Part shown: positions 11,150-23,121 of the stretch, one piece after another
Layout of the letters: the number at the start of each line of letters is the position of its first letter
How positions within the stretch are numbered: the stretch's first letter is position 1
Assembly (NCBI RefSeq): GCF_932274485.2
Contig: NC_065884.2
Coordinates: forward strand, 36,723,540 to 36,787,539
Direction of reading: 5' to 3'
Length of the DNA: 64,000 nucleotides
Source: Patella vulgata
Lineage: Eukaryota > Mollusca > Gastropoda > Patellidae
Notes under the pieces: model-generated
Databases searched by the model: none
What the model saw: only the letters and a program-made list of their open reading frames with translations
Told to the model about the DNA's origin: nothing
Program-made: the position numbers and the translations under genes

Positions 11150-11300
11150 AATAACACAACTTTATGGATTTACTACTTCTTGGTTTATTACATGCAACAT
11201 TTCAATACTCTTACAGGTATCTTTATATGCTTGATAAAGATACCTGTAAGAGTATTGAAAATGTTGCATGTAATAAACCAAGTTGTGTTATTGTGAATTA
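11150..11300. repeat. Long near-perfect hairpin
   Basis: Arms of about 47 bp (around 11180-11226 and 11234-11281) are reverse complements with a loop of about 7 bases. An outer pair, AATAACACAACTT and AAGTTGTGTTATT, extends the stem with one unpaired stretch in the left arm. A fold-back insertion or a templated inversion could explain it. Confidence 0.8.
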
Positions 11301-11329
11301 TTGTAATGTCGGTAAAGACTCTCCGAAAG

Positions 11330-12150
11330 TGTGACATCCAAATTCACGTTTTGTCACTTCATCACATATTCTGGCTAAAGCTTTATGCCAGAAGGACATT
11401 CAAAACATACAGGCACTTTGAAGTTAAAAAAGCGACCTCAATATGGAAAGACCTAGTGAATTATCTCTCTTAAAAAATGATGCCACATAAAAATTTACCT
11501 TTTTTAAACTTGATATATTGTGTTTTTAATATTAAAGCTCTATGTTTTAAATCATTTAAATATTTATTGATTTGAATGTCATATTTAATGTTGAAAAGAT
11601 ATTTTTTCTCTCTCTATATAAAAATTTTGCCATGTCTGTAGGGATATTTAAGGCTGTTTTTTCCATCAAAGTAAATTATATATTGGTTGCAGAATGAAAA
11701 TAGTGTGTGCTCTCCAAACCTAACCATATTTCACATATATTGTGTAAGATTTATTACCATCAGATCATTAAATGTGACAAAATATTGTGTTGACTGTTTT
11801 GACTCCATTTTGTGAAAAACACCCATATAAGTCGAAACGGAGTATAAGACGAATGCCAGACTTCTACTGAAAAATGTATTGACTTAGGACCCGAAAAATA
11901 TGGTAATTTTGGAGGAATTTGAAACAGGTACGGATCGGCAGTAGTTGGCACGCTTTAATTCTATGGTATTTCGATGTCATGTAATTTTGTAGGAATATTA
12001 TTGACATAAATTTGAATACCGTACGGGAATTAAACTTGAAAAATAACGAGATGCACCTATTTTTTATTATGTATGAATTTGAATATTTTGTTGACACGTG
12101 ATTCTTAATTGTGGTTTGAATGCCTGCTTAAATAACGATAAGAGTTATGC
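11330..12150. other. Intronic AT-rich DNA, nothing recognised
   Basis: This lies in the intron of the bromodomain gene between 12898 and 7461. No exon with flanking splice sites or known repeat was recognised. Confidence 0.4.
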
Positions 12151-12154
12151 TCTG

Positions 12155-12840
12155 TATTGATGTAATGAAACTATACACAAAGTTTCACCATTATCACTCA
12201 ATTAGAATCAAAGTTGTCGAGCTCCAAAGTCTCGACCAATCAAATTGCTTATCGCTCTGCTTACCCTAAGCTAAAAATACTCATTATCAAACTTAGTCAA
12301 GGTATTGATGTGATGAAACTATACACCAAGTTTCATCACTCTCACTTAATTAGAACCAAAGTTATTGTGTTCCAAAGCATCAACCAATCAAACTGCTTAA
12401 ATCTCTGCTTACCCTAAGCAGAAAATGCTCATCTTAGAACTCCATCAAGGCATTCACCTAATGAACGCCTTCAACAAGTTTGAACATTTTACCTCAATTT
12501 GAAGGAGAGTTATTGTGTTCCAAAGTCTCGACCAATCAAATTGATTATCACTCTGCTTACCCTGGGCAGAAGATACTCATTATCGACCTTAGTCAAGGTA
12601 TTGATGTAATAAAACTTTTCACCAAGTTTCATCACTCTCACTTACCGTAATTGGAACTAAAGTTATTGTGTCACAAAGCATCAACCCATCAAATTGCTTT
12701 TCTCTGCTTACCCTAAGCAGAAAAGGCTCATTCCCCTTATAAACACCTACACCAAGCTCAATTAGAAGGAAAGTTATTGTGTCCAAAAGAGGGTGACAGA
12801 CAGACAGAAAGACAAACGGACAGACAGAAAGCAGGGGACA
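12155..12840 (+). repeat. Family-3 tandem array
   Basis: Four or so units of about 150-170 bp carry ACCAATCAAATTGCTTATC, CTGCTTACCCTAAGC and AAGTTTCATCACTCTCACTT. The array ends in a purine-rich GACAGACAGACAGAAAG run. A single related unit lies at 34733-34905. This is the same array-plus-cap style as families 1 and 2. Confidence 0.75.
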
Positions 12841-12897
12841 TCTAAATGACCTATAGATCTAACAGGAATACAGTACATTTTTAGTATCACTCCTTAC

Positions 12898-13124
12898 TTT
12901 GTAAACTTTTTTCTCATAAACACAATGATAATCTGGTGTTTTTCTTCTAGCTTTAGGTTTATAAACATATGGTGCAGCAGGACTAAAACATGGATCATCT
13001 GCTACAGTTTTTTTAGCTACCTTAGGTTTTTCTGGGGGAGGCTCCACATCTTCCTCTTTAGGTAAAAGTCGCTTATAGACCTTTTTCAAGTGACTACGTA
13101 ATGTTTGAGCCATATATGCATAAT
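12898..13124 (-). CDS. Bromodomain-gene exon: end of bromodomain helix C and linker
   Basis: The acceptor TTTTTCAG lies at 13132-13125, and the donor AAA|GTAAGG lies after 12898. The upstream exon ends with one codon base (G) and this exon opens with AT, together giving Asp. The reading then runs DYAYMAQTLRSHLKKVYK, a normal bromodomain C-terminal helix. An internal Met at 13113 could be mistaken for a start, but the acceptor and phase argue that it is internal. The rest is a basic, Pro-rich linker ending in phase 0, compatible with 7461. It lies 5.4 kb upstream of the next exon. Confidence 0.85.
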
Positions 13125-13394
13125 CTGAAAAATACGAAATTGAAATTGGTCATTTTTAAAAGTAATGTCAAAACATATTAAAATACGTGCCAGAATGATA
13201 GTCAAATATTGAGTCTTAAGAACATACTTTATCACCCAATAATACATTCTACAGTAGATATTGCTTGTGTGATAAATTTCATAATCTACTGCGATATCTC
13301 CTTATAGGTCAATCAAAAATTAACTACTTTTTTTTTTCATTTTCAAAGAACAGTTCATTTCTTATTAAAAGTAACTTCTTTTTGACTAAAAAGG

Positions 13395-13752
13395 GAATAT
13401 TTTTATTTAATTGACCTTGATGGAAACACTGGGTCAATATAAAGAACTTTGCAATAGTTAAATTGTTGTCAAAAAATGATGTATCACTACGCCATGTAAT
13501 CAGGTTCAGTAAAAGTGAAATCTATTTGTGCATGTAAGAAGGGATTGCGGTGATAAATAAATTCTCCTACTCGCCTTTTTTAAGCCTATTAAACAATCAC
13601 TCTCATTAAGCAATGAACCACCATCATTTTTCTGTTTTTTGAAATAGGATAAATAGAGAATCTCCTTTGAGTTTTTTTGATATCAAAAAGTATCAAAGCT
13701 CGTTTTTTTTTTTTAGTTTATCTACTTGTGTTGATATTTTTTGACATCAAAA
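13395..13752 (+). mobile_element. MITE-like repeat, copy 1 of a pair
   Basis: It matches 31780-32100 over most of its length (TTGACCTTGATGGAAACACT, GTCAAAAAATGATGTATCA, TTTGTGCATGTAA). The distal part is a fold-back: CTCCTACTCGCCTTTTTT against a TTGATATTTTTTGA end. Both copies adjoin a family-1 array. Confidence 0.6.
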
Positions 13753-16700
13753 CCAGCGGCTGCCAGGCAGGATACACCCACATTTTGCAAGAGATGGATA
13801 GAAAACAAGCTAAAAACAAACAGGATTTTTTGTACAATCAGGGGCAATAATCCAAAAGTGCAAAAGTTATGGTCTGAAATGAGCAAATATCAAAAGGGAC
13901 TTAGATCTTTAGGATATAAAGAAGATATGTTTTAAGTTTCATCAAAATATGATAACCAGCGGCTGCCAGGCAGGATACGCCCACATTTTCGAGAGATGGA
14001 TAGAGAACCAACTGGATAGAAGAAAATTGTGACCTCTAGAGGGTCCACAAACTTGATATACCATATTTTTTCGCTATTTGAGAACGAGGGGCGGCCATTT
14101 TGTCTGTCAGATTTGGGACGATTTTCACGAAATTCGAACGCAGCTGTCCTTAGGGTGTAACAGTGAAATATTAAAACGTTTTTTTAAATCGGATAAAAAT
14201 TATGACCTCTATAGGGTCCACAGGCTAAACATGCGATTTTTCCTACAATCAAGGGTCTTAATTTAGGAAATTACAATTTGATATGCGCAAATATCGAAAG
14301 GAACCAAGATCTTTGGGTTATAAACTTACATTTCAAGTTTTAACAAAATCAGATAACCAACGTTTTTTTAAATCGGATAAAAATTATGACTTCTATAGGG
14401 TCCACAAGCTAAAAACGTGATTTTTCATACAATCAGGGGCCATAATTCAGGAAGTTACTGTCCGATATGCGCGAATATTGAAAGGAACTGAGATCTTTGG
14501 GTTATAAACTTACATTTCAAGTTTCAACAAAATCGGATCAAAATTGTGACCTCTATAGGGTCCACAAGCTAAAAACGTGATTTTTCGTACAAACAGGGGC
14601 CATAATCCATGAAGTTTCGATCCGATACATGCCAATATCGAAGGCAGCCGAGATCTTTTGGGGATAAACCTATATTTCAAGTTTCGTCGAAATCGGATAA
14701 GAATTGTGACCTGTAGAGAGTCCACAAACAATTGTGGACGGACGGACAGGGGCGACGGCATAATACGTCCACATGAAAATGTGGGCGTATAATAAAATTG
14801 TGACCTGCATAGGGTCCACAAGCTAAAAAGATAGGTTGCCAGGCAACAAAACATACACCCACAGCAGCTAAATCGTCCGGGCAGTCAACAAGTGTTGTAG
14901 CATATTTTTACTTTTTTTGGTAATGAAATATTTATAATGCACTAAAATCTGATTAAGAGTATCAACTCATGAAATAATTATCAGAAAACCATTAGAATTT
15001 GTTTGTTTTTATAAAGTTCTAACCCATACTAACATTTAGTATACGAAGCTTTTAATATCATGGATTTAGCTGTTCAAGTCATAAAAATTCATTGAAAATC
15101 ATTATACATGTACTTGTTTGTCTCAAGATCTTAAACTCTGTGTATCAATCTGAAGTCAATTGGATGATAACTTTAGCCTCTAGATTAAGGGCCATAACTT
15201 TGGCAGCAATCGGAAATCGTTGACCAGCAGCTGACAGGCAGGATACGCCCACATTTTCGAGAGATGGATAGAGAACAAGCTAAAAAGAAAGTGATTTTTC
15301 CTACAATCCAGGGCCATAATTCAGGAAATTACAATTCGATATGCGCAAATATCGAAAGGAACCGAGATCTTTGGGTTATAAACTTACATTTCAAGTTTCA
15401 ACAAAATCGGATTAAAATTGTGACCTCTATAGGGTCCACAACCTTGATATACCATATTTTTACGCTATTTGAGAATGAAGGGCAGCCATTTTGTCTTGTC
15501 AGTTTTGGGCCGATTTTCACAAAATTCAAACTCAGCCGTCCTTAGGGTGTAACGGTGATATAATAATACGATTTTTTAAATCAGATAAAAATTATGACCT
15601 CTATAGGGTCCACAAGCTAAAAACGCAATTTTTTGTACAATCAGGGGCCATAATTCAAAACGTTACAGTCCGATATGCGCGAATATCGAGAGGAACCGAG
15701 ATCTTTGGGTTATAAACTTATATTTCAAGTTTCAACAAAATCGAATAAAAATTGTAACCTCTATAGGGTCCACAACCTTGATATACCATATTTTTACGCT
15801 ATTTGAGAACGAACGGCGGCCATTTTGTCTGTCAATTTTGATCCAATTTTCACGAAATTCGTACTCAGTGATCTTTAAGGTATAACAGTGATATAATAAT
15901 ACGTTTTTTTAAATCAGATAAAAATTATGACCTCTATAGGGTCCACAAGCTAAAAACGCGATTTTTCGTACAATCAGGGGCCATAATTCAGGAAGTTACG
16001 GTCCGATATGCGCGAATATCGAAAGGAACCGAGATCTTTAGGTTATAAACTTACATTTCAAGTTTCAACAAAATCGGATAAGAATTGTGACCTGTAGAGT
16101 GTCCACAATCAAATTGTGGGTGGACGGACTGACGGACAGGGGCAACGGCATAATACGTCCACATGAAAATGTGGGCGTATAAAAATTGTGACCTCTAGAG
16201 GGTCCACAACCTTCGTATTGCATACTTTTACACAATTTGCGTACAAAGAGCGGCCATTTTGTCAGGCAGTTTCATTTCGATTTTCCTGAAATTCAAATTC
16301 AACCTTCATTATGGTGGAATGGTGAAATATTTAAATGGTTTTTAAAATTGGAAAAAAATTTGTGACCTCTAGAGAACCCGCAAGCTAAAAATGCGATTTT
16401 TCGAACAATCAGGAGCCATAATCCAGGAAGTTACGTTCGGATATACGCGATTATCAAAAGGAACCAAGGGCTACATGGACGGCAAGCTAAAAACGTGATT
16501 TTTGTACATTCATGCAAGGGCCATAATTCAGGAAGTTACAATCCGATATGTGCGAATATTGAAAGGAACCAAGATCTTTGGGTTTTAAACATGTATTTCA
16601 ACTCATCAAAATCAGGCCAAATTGTGACCTCTAGAGGGTCCACAAGCTCGATATACCAGATCCTATACACTATTTGCATACGAGGGTCGGCCATTTTGTC

Positions 16701-17995
16701 TGGCAGTTTTGGTCCGATTTTCACAAAATTCGAACTCAACCAAAATTACGGTGTAACAATGACATATTTGAATGTTTTTTCAAATCGGATAATTGTGACA
16801 TCTAGAGGGACCTCAAGGTAAAAATGCAATTTTTCGTACAATCAGGGGCCATAATTCAGGAAGTTATGGTCCGATATGCGCGAATATCAAAAGGAACCGA
16901 GATCTTTGGGTTATAAACTTACATTTCAAGTTTCATCAAAATCAGATAAAAATTGTGACCTCTAGAGGGTCCACAACCTTGATATACCATATTTTTACGC
17001 TATTTGAGTACGAGGGGCGGCCATTTTGTCTGTCAGTTTTGGGACGATTTTCATGAAATTCAAATTCAACCATCCTTAGGGTGTAATGGTAATATTCTAA
17101 AACGTTTTTTTTAAATCGGATAAAAATTATGACCTCTATAGGGTCCACAAGCTAAAAACATGATAAAATCAGGGGCCATAATTCAGGAAGTTACGGTCCA
17201 ATATGCGCGAATATCGAAAGGAACCGAGATCTTTGGGTTATAAACTTACAAGCAAATCGGATAAAAATTGTGACCTCTATAGGGTCCACAACCTTGATAT
17301 AACATATTTTTACGTCATTTGAGAACGAGGGGCGGCCATTTTGTCTGTCAATTTTGGGTTGATTTTCACGAAATTCGAACTCAAATACCCCTAGGGTGTA
17401 ACGGTGATATACTTAAACATTTTTTTAAATCGGATAAAAATTAAGACCTCTATAGGGTTCACAAGCTAAAAACACGATTTTTTGTACAATCAGGGGCCAT
17501 AATTCTGAAATTTACGGTCCGATATGCGCGAATATCGAAAGGAACCGAGACCTTTGGGATATAAACTTACATTTCAAGTTTCAACAAAATCGGATAAAAA
17601 TTGTGACCTTTATAGGATCCACAAGCTAAAAACACGATTTTTCGTACAATCAGGGGCCATAATTCAGAAATTTACGGTCCGATATGCGCGAATATCGAAA
17701 GGAACCGAGACCTTTGGATATAAACTTACATTTCAAGTTTCAACAAAATCGGATAAAAATTGTGACCTTCATAGGATCCACAAGCTAAAAACGCGATTTT
17801 TCGTACAATCAGGGGCCATAATCCATGAAGTTATGGTCCAATACATGCCAATATCGAAAGCTATATTTCAAGTTTCGTTGAAATTGGATAAAAATTGAGA
17901 CCTGTAGAGTGTCCACAAACAATTGTGGACGGACGTCCGGACAGACAGGGGCGACGACAATATACGTCCACATGAAAATGAGGGCATATAAAAAT
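13753..17995 (+). repeat. Family-1 array, first large block
   Basis: The leader CAGCGGCTGCCAGGCAGGAT then CGCCCACATTTT opens the block, with further leaders at about 13954 and 15222. The body mixes two monomers: A (about 160 bp; CCACAAGCTAAAAACGCGAT, GGGGCCATAATTCAGG, ATATGCGCGAATATCGAAAG) and B (about 174 bp; CCACAACCTTGATATACCAT, GGCGGCCATTTTGTCTGTCA, TCCTTAGGGTGTAACGGTGA). Both start with GTGACCTCTATAGGGTCCAC and end with AAATCGGATAAAAATT. Caps with CAATTGTGGACGGACGG and CACATGAAAATGTGGGCG lie near 14735-14790, 16105-16180 and 17910-17990. A family-2 element interrupts at 14828-15215. Open frames inside are repeat translations, not genes. Confidence 0.9.
14828..15215 (+). repeat. Family-2 element inside the family-1 block
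   Basis: TAGGTTGCCAGGCAACAAAA followed by the CACCCACAGCAGCTAAATCG leader and body units to about 15210. The right cap is missing, and family-1 sequence resumes with a leader at 15222. Confidence 0.7.
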
Positions 17996-18014
17996 GATGG
18001 TGGTTCATTGCTTA

Positions 18015-18200
18015 AAGGACAATATTGGTGCCAGTCATTATCACATATGTGATAGAGCTCGTTAAACACATTCCAAATATTTTTTAACACAGAGAACATT
18101 GCTACGATAGCTGAGTAATACAGGTTTCCTGAATGGGAAGTGACGAACGCCAAAGGAAAACACGAGTCATCCCTCTATATAACTGACTGATGCGACGAAT
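18015..18200. repeat. Fragment of a fold-back MITE
   Basis: ACATTGCTACGATAG and AAAGGAAAACACGAGTCATCC match the element near 21350-21535, including one arm of its hairpin. It is probably a decayed relative. Confidence 0.5.
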
Positions 18201-18369
18201 GATATCAGATACACGGGCGAATTTCTGCTCACTATTAATTACTTGGAAGACCAAAAGTTGTTATATGGGACTGTAAGAGGATACCTGACAATTCAATAAA
18301 GTAATTGAATGTCATTAGATAAGAGAACACGAGGAAAAAAGAAATAGTCCAGTCCGTACATTCCCTTGT

Positions 18370-19330
18370 TTATATTCATTCTATACCTTATAAAAACATG
18401 GAAATGCACAGACTTTTTCTGTTTTTCTTTTGTGTTCTCTTGTCTAGTGGCAGTCAATTCTTTTTATGAATTGTCAGATCTAAATTGGTTGGGGGTGTAT
18501 GATTTTTTGGTTTATCAAGTTTTGATAGGTTGGATAATGTGGCTTTGGTGAACTTGTTTACCATATGTTCTGAATTGTCGTTGTGTTGGATGAAAACATC
18601 TTTTAGGTGTTGTACTCCCAGGTTGAGGGATTCAGGGTCACAAATGGTTTTGGCTCTTTTAGTAAACGTGGTGATAATGCCTGCTTTTTATGCATTTGGG
18701 TGATTAGATTTGTAGTACATATATTGGGCGATGTGTTGGTTTTCTGTACACTGAGGTGGTGACATTGGAGTTATCTCTTCTTAGCATTACATTAAGAAAT
18801 GGGAGGCTGCTGTTGGTTTCATTCTCCATTGTGAACTTCATTCTTGGATGTTGGTTGTTCAAGTGATTCAGGGGGACAGTATCATCTTCTTTTGTAACAT
18901 GACGAAGGTGTTATCCATCTTTCTGAACCAAAAAATAGGTTGAAAAAGAGCGGTTAGAGTGCCTTCTTCTGGTGACATCATGTAAATTTCGAAAATCAAC
19001 GGGGATAAAGGATTTCCCATCGGTAAACCATGGATCTGTCCATAATAGTTTTTTCCCTATGTGAAATATGTGGATTCCAGGCATTGCTTGATCAAAGTAA
19101 TAATGTTATCAACTTGTAGCAATGTATCCAGTGGTGTAGAAAGTTGTGGAATACGGGGTTCAAGAACTCTGAAATCAAGGCTTCTTCTCTTGACACATTA
19201 GTGAGTAGGTCGACAACACCGTGCGGGAGCAATTCATTGGAGTCCTTAATGAAAATATCACTATGTCTGGAAGATCTAGGAATATCATGAGTATGACAAA
19301 TACTAAAGATTGTATTTAGGTGAAACAGAA
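18370..19330 (-). mobile_element. Penelope-like element, reverse transcriptase remnant
   Basis: On the minus strand, blocks read GLPMGNPLSP, EIYMMSPEEG, a WFRK..NTFV block in place of the usual RYVDDTFV, HPRMKFTMENE, LPFLNV and SVYRKPTH. The order and wording are those of Penelope-like reverse transcriptases. Only the RT-like part is seen; no GIY-YIG endonuclease was recognised. The copy is old and not open throughout. Confidence 0.75.
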
Positions 19331-19417
19331 TGGACGTCAGGAGCTTTTAGCGTCATCAACTAAATCAGCTCCCTTCTCCGAGAATCAAGCTATATCAAAC
19401 CTGTACTAACTGTTTGA

Positions 19418-20250
19418 CTAATAGTGAAACGTTTAACGAAAAGATTAATGTTAAACGCGGAAGTTTAATTAACTTATCTCTAATGGAGCTAAAAGGGGCG
19501 TTCTTAAAGGGTGAAGAATGGGCCAGGGATCTACTTAAGCAGAGTTTTTCATGTTATCTGAGGTAAGTTTACATAGGAAGGAAGGATGTGGGCTGAAGTT
19601 GACTAAAATCGTTAGTTTTGGCCAATTCACCCTGCCCACCGCCCCCGTTTTTTCTCGTCCTTATCCAAGATAGAAGGGGATTTCGCATTCTTAAGTTAGT
19701 GTTATGTTCTACTGTGAACCAATAATGAAACTTATAACGAAAAAATTAATGTTGTACATGCAATTTAAATTAACTGATCTCTTAAGTTTGGGGGTGGGGG
19801 GATAGTGTGCGTGTGTGTAAAGTGGGTGTTCTTAAAGGAGGAAGGAAGGGTCGTGGGTCTTCTTAAGTAGTGTTTTTGATGGCAACTGAGCTTGGTCGAC
19901 ATATGCACTAAAGTTGATTGTTGTACGCAGAAGTCAAATTAAATTGTCATTTTGGTCATTTCACCCCATGGATCCCCCGTTTTTTTGTTCTTATACGGGA
20001 TAGAAGGGGATTTCTCGTTTTTAAGTTAGTGTTATGTTCTAGCAGACCAATAGTGAAACTTTTAACGAAAAATTAATGTTGTACGCGGAAGTTGAATTAA
20101 CTCATCACTCCGGGGGATAAAGGGCGTGTTTTAAGGGAGAAAAGAAAAGTCGTGGGTCTTCTTAAGCAATGTTTTTGATGACATCTGAAGTTTGTCGACG
20201 TGTGCACGAAAGTTGATCGTTGTGCGCAAAAGTCAAATTTAACCCTTTGA
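19418..20250 (+). repeat. Tandem repeat, about 305-325 bp period, three units
   Basis: The words GTGAAACGTTTAACGAAAAG, AATGAAACTTATAACGAAAA and AGTGAAACTTTTAACGAAAA open units at about 19418, 19725 and 20051. Each is followed by a growing-distance set of shared words (TTAATGTT, CTTCTTAAGCA-like, TGATCGTTGT-like). The units are diverged. Confidence 0.7.
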
Positions 20251-20629
20251 ACCCTGAAAATATTTTGGGTGTGGCTCAACCCACCCTGACTTTACAGCAG
20301 GAATTTGGAAAAATGACGTCATTTTGATTGGGACTAAATGTTAGGTGTGAATTTGATATTATATGTGTTTAAAATTGTGTGAAATGATGAAACAATGATA
20401 TTTAATCACAATATTTAATTTTTATTCAGTTTCATCTCCAATTAGTAGGGGAGCTAGCTGGCCATTGTTTCTAAACTCACAGACAAAATTGGTACTATGC
20501 CTAATGGAGGCACCATCATGGCCGATGATCAGAACGGGAATTCTTAAGTTGCACATCCCCTAGGTTTCGGGAAAAGTCGATTTAATTCAAATTTTTGCAG
20601 ACAAAGTTATTCTTTGCTACATATGTTCA

Positions 20630-21330
20630 CGTTGCTAAGGCAAACTTGAAAAGTGGCCTTCAGAACAAAAAATCCCCTGGCTTCTGGCTTCAGAATTCCC
20701 CCTAGTGACCCGGGTACGTAAGTTTATTTCAAAATATGACGGACAACAATTGATTCCTGTTTCAGCTGATAAATAAAACACCACTGCAGAACAAAAAATT
20801 CCCTCCAGAACCGGTTCCAAGCTGAACACATTACCAAATCCTGATTCAAGTATGGCGGACAAAATTCTTCTTTCGTGAGAATGGTGCCACAATTGACCTA
20901 TAAATATAAAGTGCCCTTCAGAAGAGAATATCATCTGGTTTCTGTACTTCAGAACGCCCCCTAGTGACCCCAATAGACATGTTTATTTCAAATGTTACAG
21001 ACAACTTTGATTCCTGTTTCAGCTGATCGGGTATGGCCCCAAAGTAAATAAAACACCACTTCAGAACAAAAAGTCCCATGGGTTCCTATTCCAGAACCGG
21101 TTCAAAGCTGAACACATTACGAAATCCCAGTAGAAGACTGATGTGTTTCAAGTATGGCGGACAAAATTCTGCGTTCGTGAGCATGGTGCCACAATTGACC
21201 TATAAAAAAGTACCCCTCAGAAGAGAATATCACCTGGTTTCTGCAGTTCAGAACGCCCCCTAGTGACCCCGATAAGACATGTTTATTTCAAATATGACCG
21301 ACAACTTTGATTCTGTTTTCATCTGATAGG
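20630..21330 (+). repeat. Tandem repeat, about 260-300 bp period
   Basis: Three units share CCCTTCAGAAGAGAATATCA, CCCCCTAGTGACCC, GATTCCTGTTTCAGCTGAT and GTATGGCGGACAAAATTCT, starting near 20646, 20910 and 21212. No coding signal was found. Confidence 0.75.
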
Positions 21331-21339
21331 GTATGGTGC

Positions 21340-21535
21340 CAAAGTAATTTTAAAACACAGATCATTGCTACGATAGATGCTTACAAATATTTCAAGAAAT
21401 GAAAGTTAAAAAAGCAAAAGGAAAACACAAGTTATCCTTCTATAAAACTGACTGAAGTAACCAGCGACTCAAGTAACGAGCGATAACTTCAGTCAGTTTT
21501 ATAGAAGGATAACTCGTGTTTTCCTTTTTTCACTT
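21340..21535. repeat. Fold-back MITE with hairpin arms
   Basis: AAGGAAAACACAAGTTATCC plus TTCTATAAAACTGACTGAAG near 21418-21460 is the reverse complement of 21484-21530 with few differences. A diverged relative lies at 18015-18200. Confidence 0.8.
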
Positions 21536-21567
21536 CCATTTCTTGAAATCTTCGTTACTCTCAAAGC

Positions 21568-21651
21568 ATGTCAAGTGTCCATGACTATTTATCATATCAC
21601 AACCTGCATAGGTATTTGCAATTTAATATCCCCTACTTTTTTTGAAGAGTA
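21568..21651 (-). mobile_element. Solo end of the Tc1 element type seen at 24714-27441
   Basis: The 84 bp ending GAAGAGTA at 21651 match the right end of the 24714-27441 element (GTCCATGACTATTTATCATA, CCTGCATAGGTATTT, CCCCTACTTTTTTTGAAGAG). The rest of that copy is missing, and another Tc1 element starts immediately after it. Confidence 0.8.
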
Positions 21652-21655
21652 TATA

Positions 21656-23116
21656 TACTAAACAGCAAAAAAAAACGTCAGTACGATTTCAAAATCAGAG
21701 AGGCACTTTAATCAAATCATTCTAGAAAACGACTTACTAAATGGATCAAAGCAATTTTTTGTGAACAATATGTTGACACATTAGTGATTAATTCATCACA
21801 ATTCCAAGACATTACGAGAAGGTTCAGAGTCTGTACACAGTCTATACATCAGTATCTGGTCTGTCCACTGCGAGTGTCAATAACAGCAGCGCAACGTCTG
21901 TACATGGAGTGAACCAGACGATTGATGAACGCCATTGGCACCTGGAACCACACTCTCAGAAAAGCCTGCCGCAATCCATCGGCTGTGTTTGGTCTTGGTA
22001 CGACGTTATTAAGTCTCCTCTAAATTTCATCCCAAAGATGTTCAATCGGGTTCAAGTCTGGACTAAGAGCTGACCAGTGCATAACATTGTCACCGTTCTG
22101 CTGTAGAAAGTCCTGAGTAACTCTGGCGGTGTGGGCACGGGCACTGTCATGCGATGACGTGCGAAATGTGGTATGACGTGCGGTCTGAGAACTTGATCAA
22201 TGTAGCGCACTGCTGTGATGCTGCCTCCTCTCCCTGGACCAAGATTTTGGAACACCACAGGACCCACTCTTCAGTTCAGGCCAATTCAACCACAAACCAT
22301 TATGCTTGGACCTCCCCATGAGTCTCGTTCCATGACACATTGGTCAGAATAACGTTGGCCACGTCGACACCATATTCTGGTCCTGTCATCTGCAGTTGAT
22401 ACGCAATACCGACTCTCATCTGTGAACAGAACAGTTCTCCATTGCCTGTGTCGCCAATTCTGGTGTTGATGGGCAGACTGTAGACGTTCAGGGTGAAGAT
22501 CGGTCCGCAGTAAGGTCTACAGCAATGGATGTTCTCTCTGGTGAGACATTGGCGCACTGTATCGGTACCGATGGGTCTTCCATGTGTTCCCACTGTCTGA
22601 TGTGCTGTCTCAGACGCCTGTGTGAAGGGATTCTGCACATGCTGTCGTACAACATGGCAGTCTACCAGTTCGGGGGCGATTATCAGTGGTGTTGGTTGGT
22701 GGCCCGAAATCGTTGCTGAATCCTGTAGATGGTCCGAACATTGACCTGGAAGTGATTGGCAACGGCTTGGGCAGTATGGCCAGCATCGCGTCTTCCAAGC
22801 GCCTGGTTCCTCTCAGCTGTCGTTTTAGTGTGAATGATTCAATCAGGTATGGGGTTGCATTTTATAGGGGTGGTCCCGGTGAGCAGCACGTGCTGCATGA
22901 GTTACATGAAATTATGGAGAACACATTACCATCTCATAAGTCAGGTTGCGTTTTTGAGAACATTTCCTGGGTTCAATTCTGAGTTTGGGAAGGAGCCTTA
23001 TTGCTCAGGTAAAGTTGGAGATGTGGTCACAGATATACAATAAAAACATTTGGCAAGTTTTTTGCAATGCATCTATTCAGAGTAACATACCAACCTGACG
23101 TTTCTCTTGCTGCTTA
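21656..23116 (-). mobile_element. Decayed Tc1-like transposon
   Basis: Imperfect inverted ends (CTAAACAGCAAAAAAAAACG at left; TTAAGCAGCAAGAGAAACG reversed at right near 23094-23116) enclose a transposase on the minus strand. Recognisable pieces include MEDA near 22798, a RTIYRIQQRF-like HTH segment, and a C-terminal end FINRLVHSMYRRCAAVI near 21870-21920. The coding frame is shifted several times, so it is inactive. It sits in TA-rich sequence directly between an older Tc1 end and the intact Tc1 at 23122. Confidence 0.8.
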
Positions 23117-23121
23117 ATATA

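Noticed and set aside
12859-13113. A separate 84-residue gene starting at Met 13113
   Set aside because: An acceptor lies 12 bases upstream and the residues before the Met complete a bromodomain helix; the end at 12859 lies beyond a consensus donor.
13753-17995. Many similar short proteins (DREQAKKKVIFPTI, GYKLTFQVSTKS) in the arrays
   Set aside because: They are translations of family-1 monomers; the same words appear in several frames and lack starts, splice sites and domain similarity.
22286-22990. Plus-strand open frames at 22525-23043
   Set aside because: They are antisense to the decayed Tc1 transposase, which explains the coding bias.
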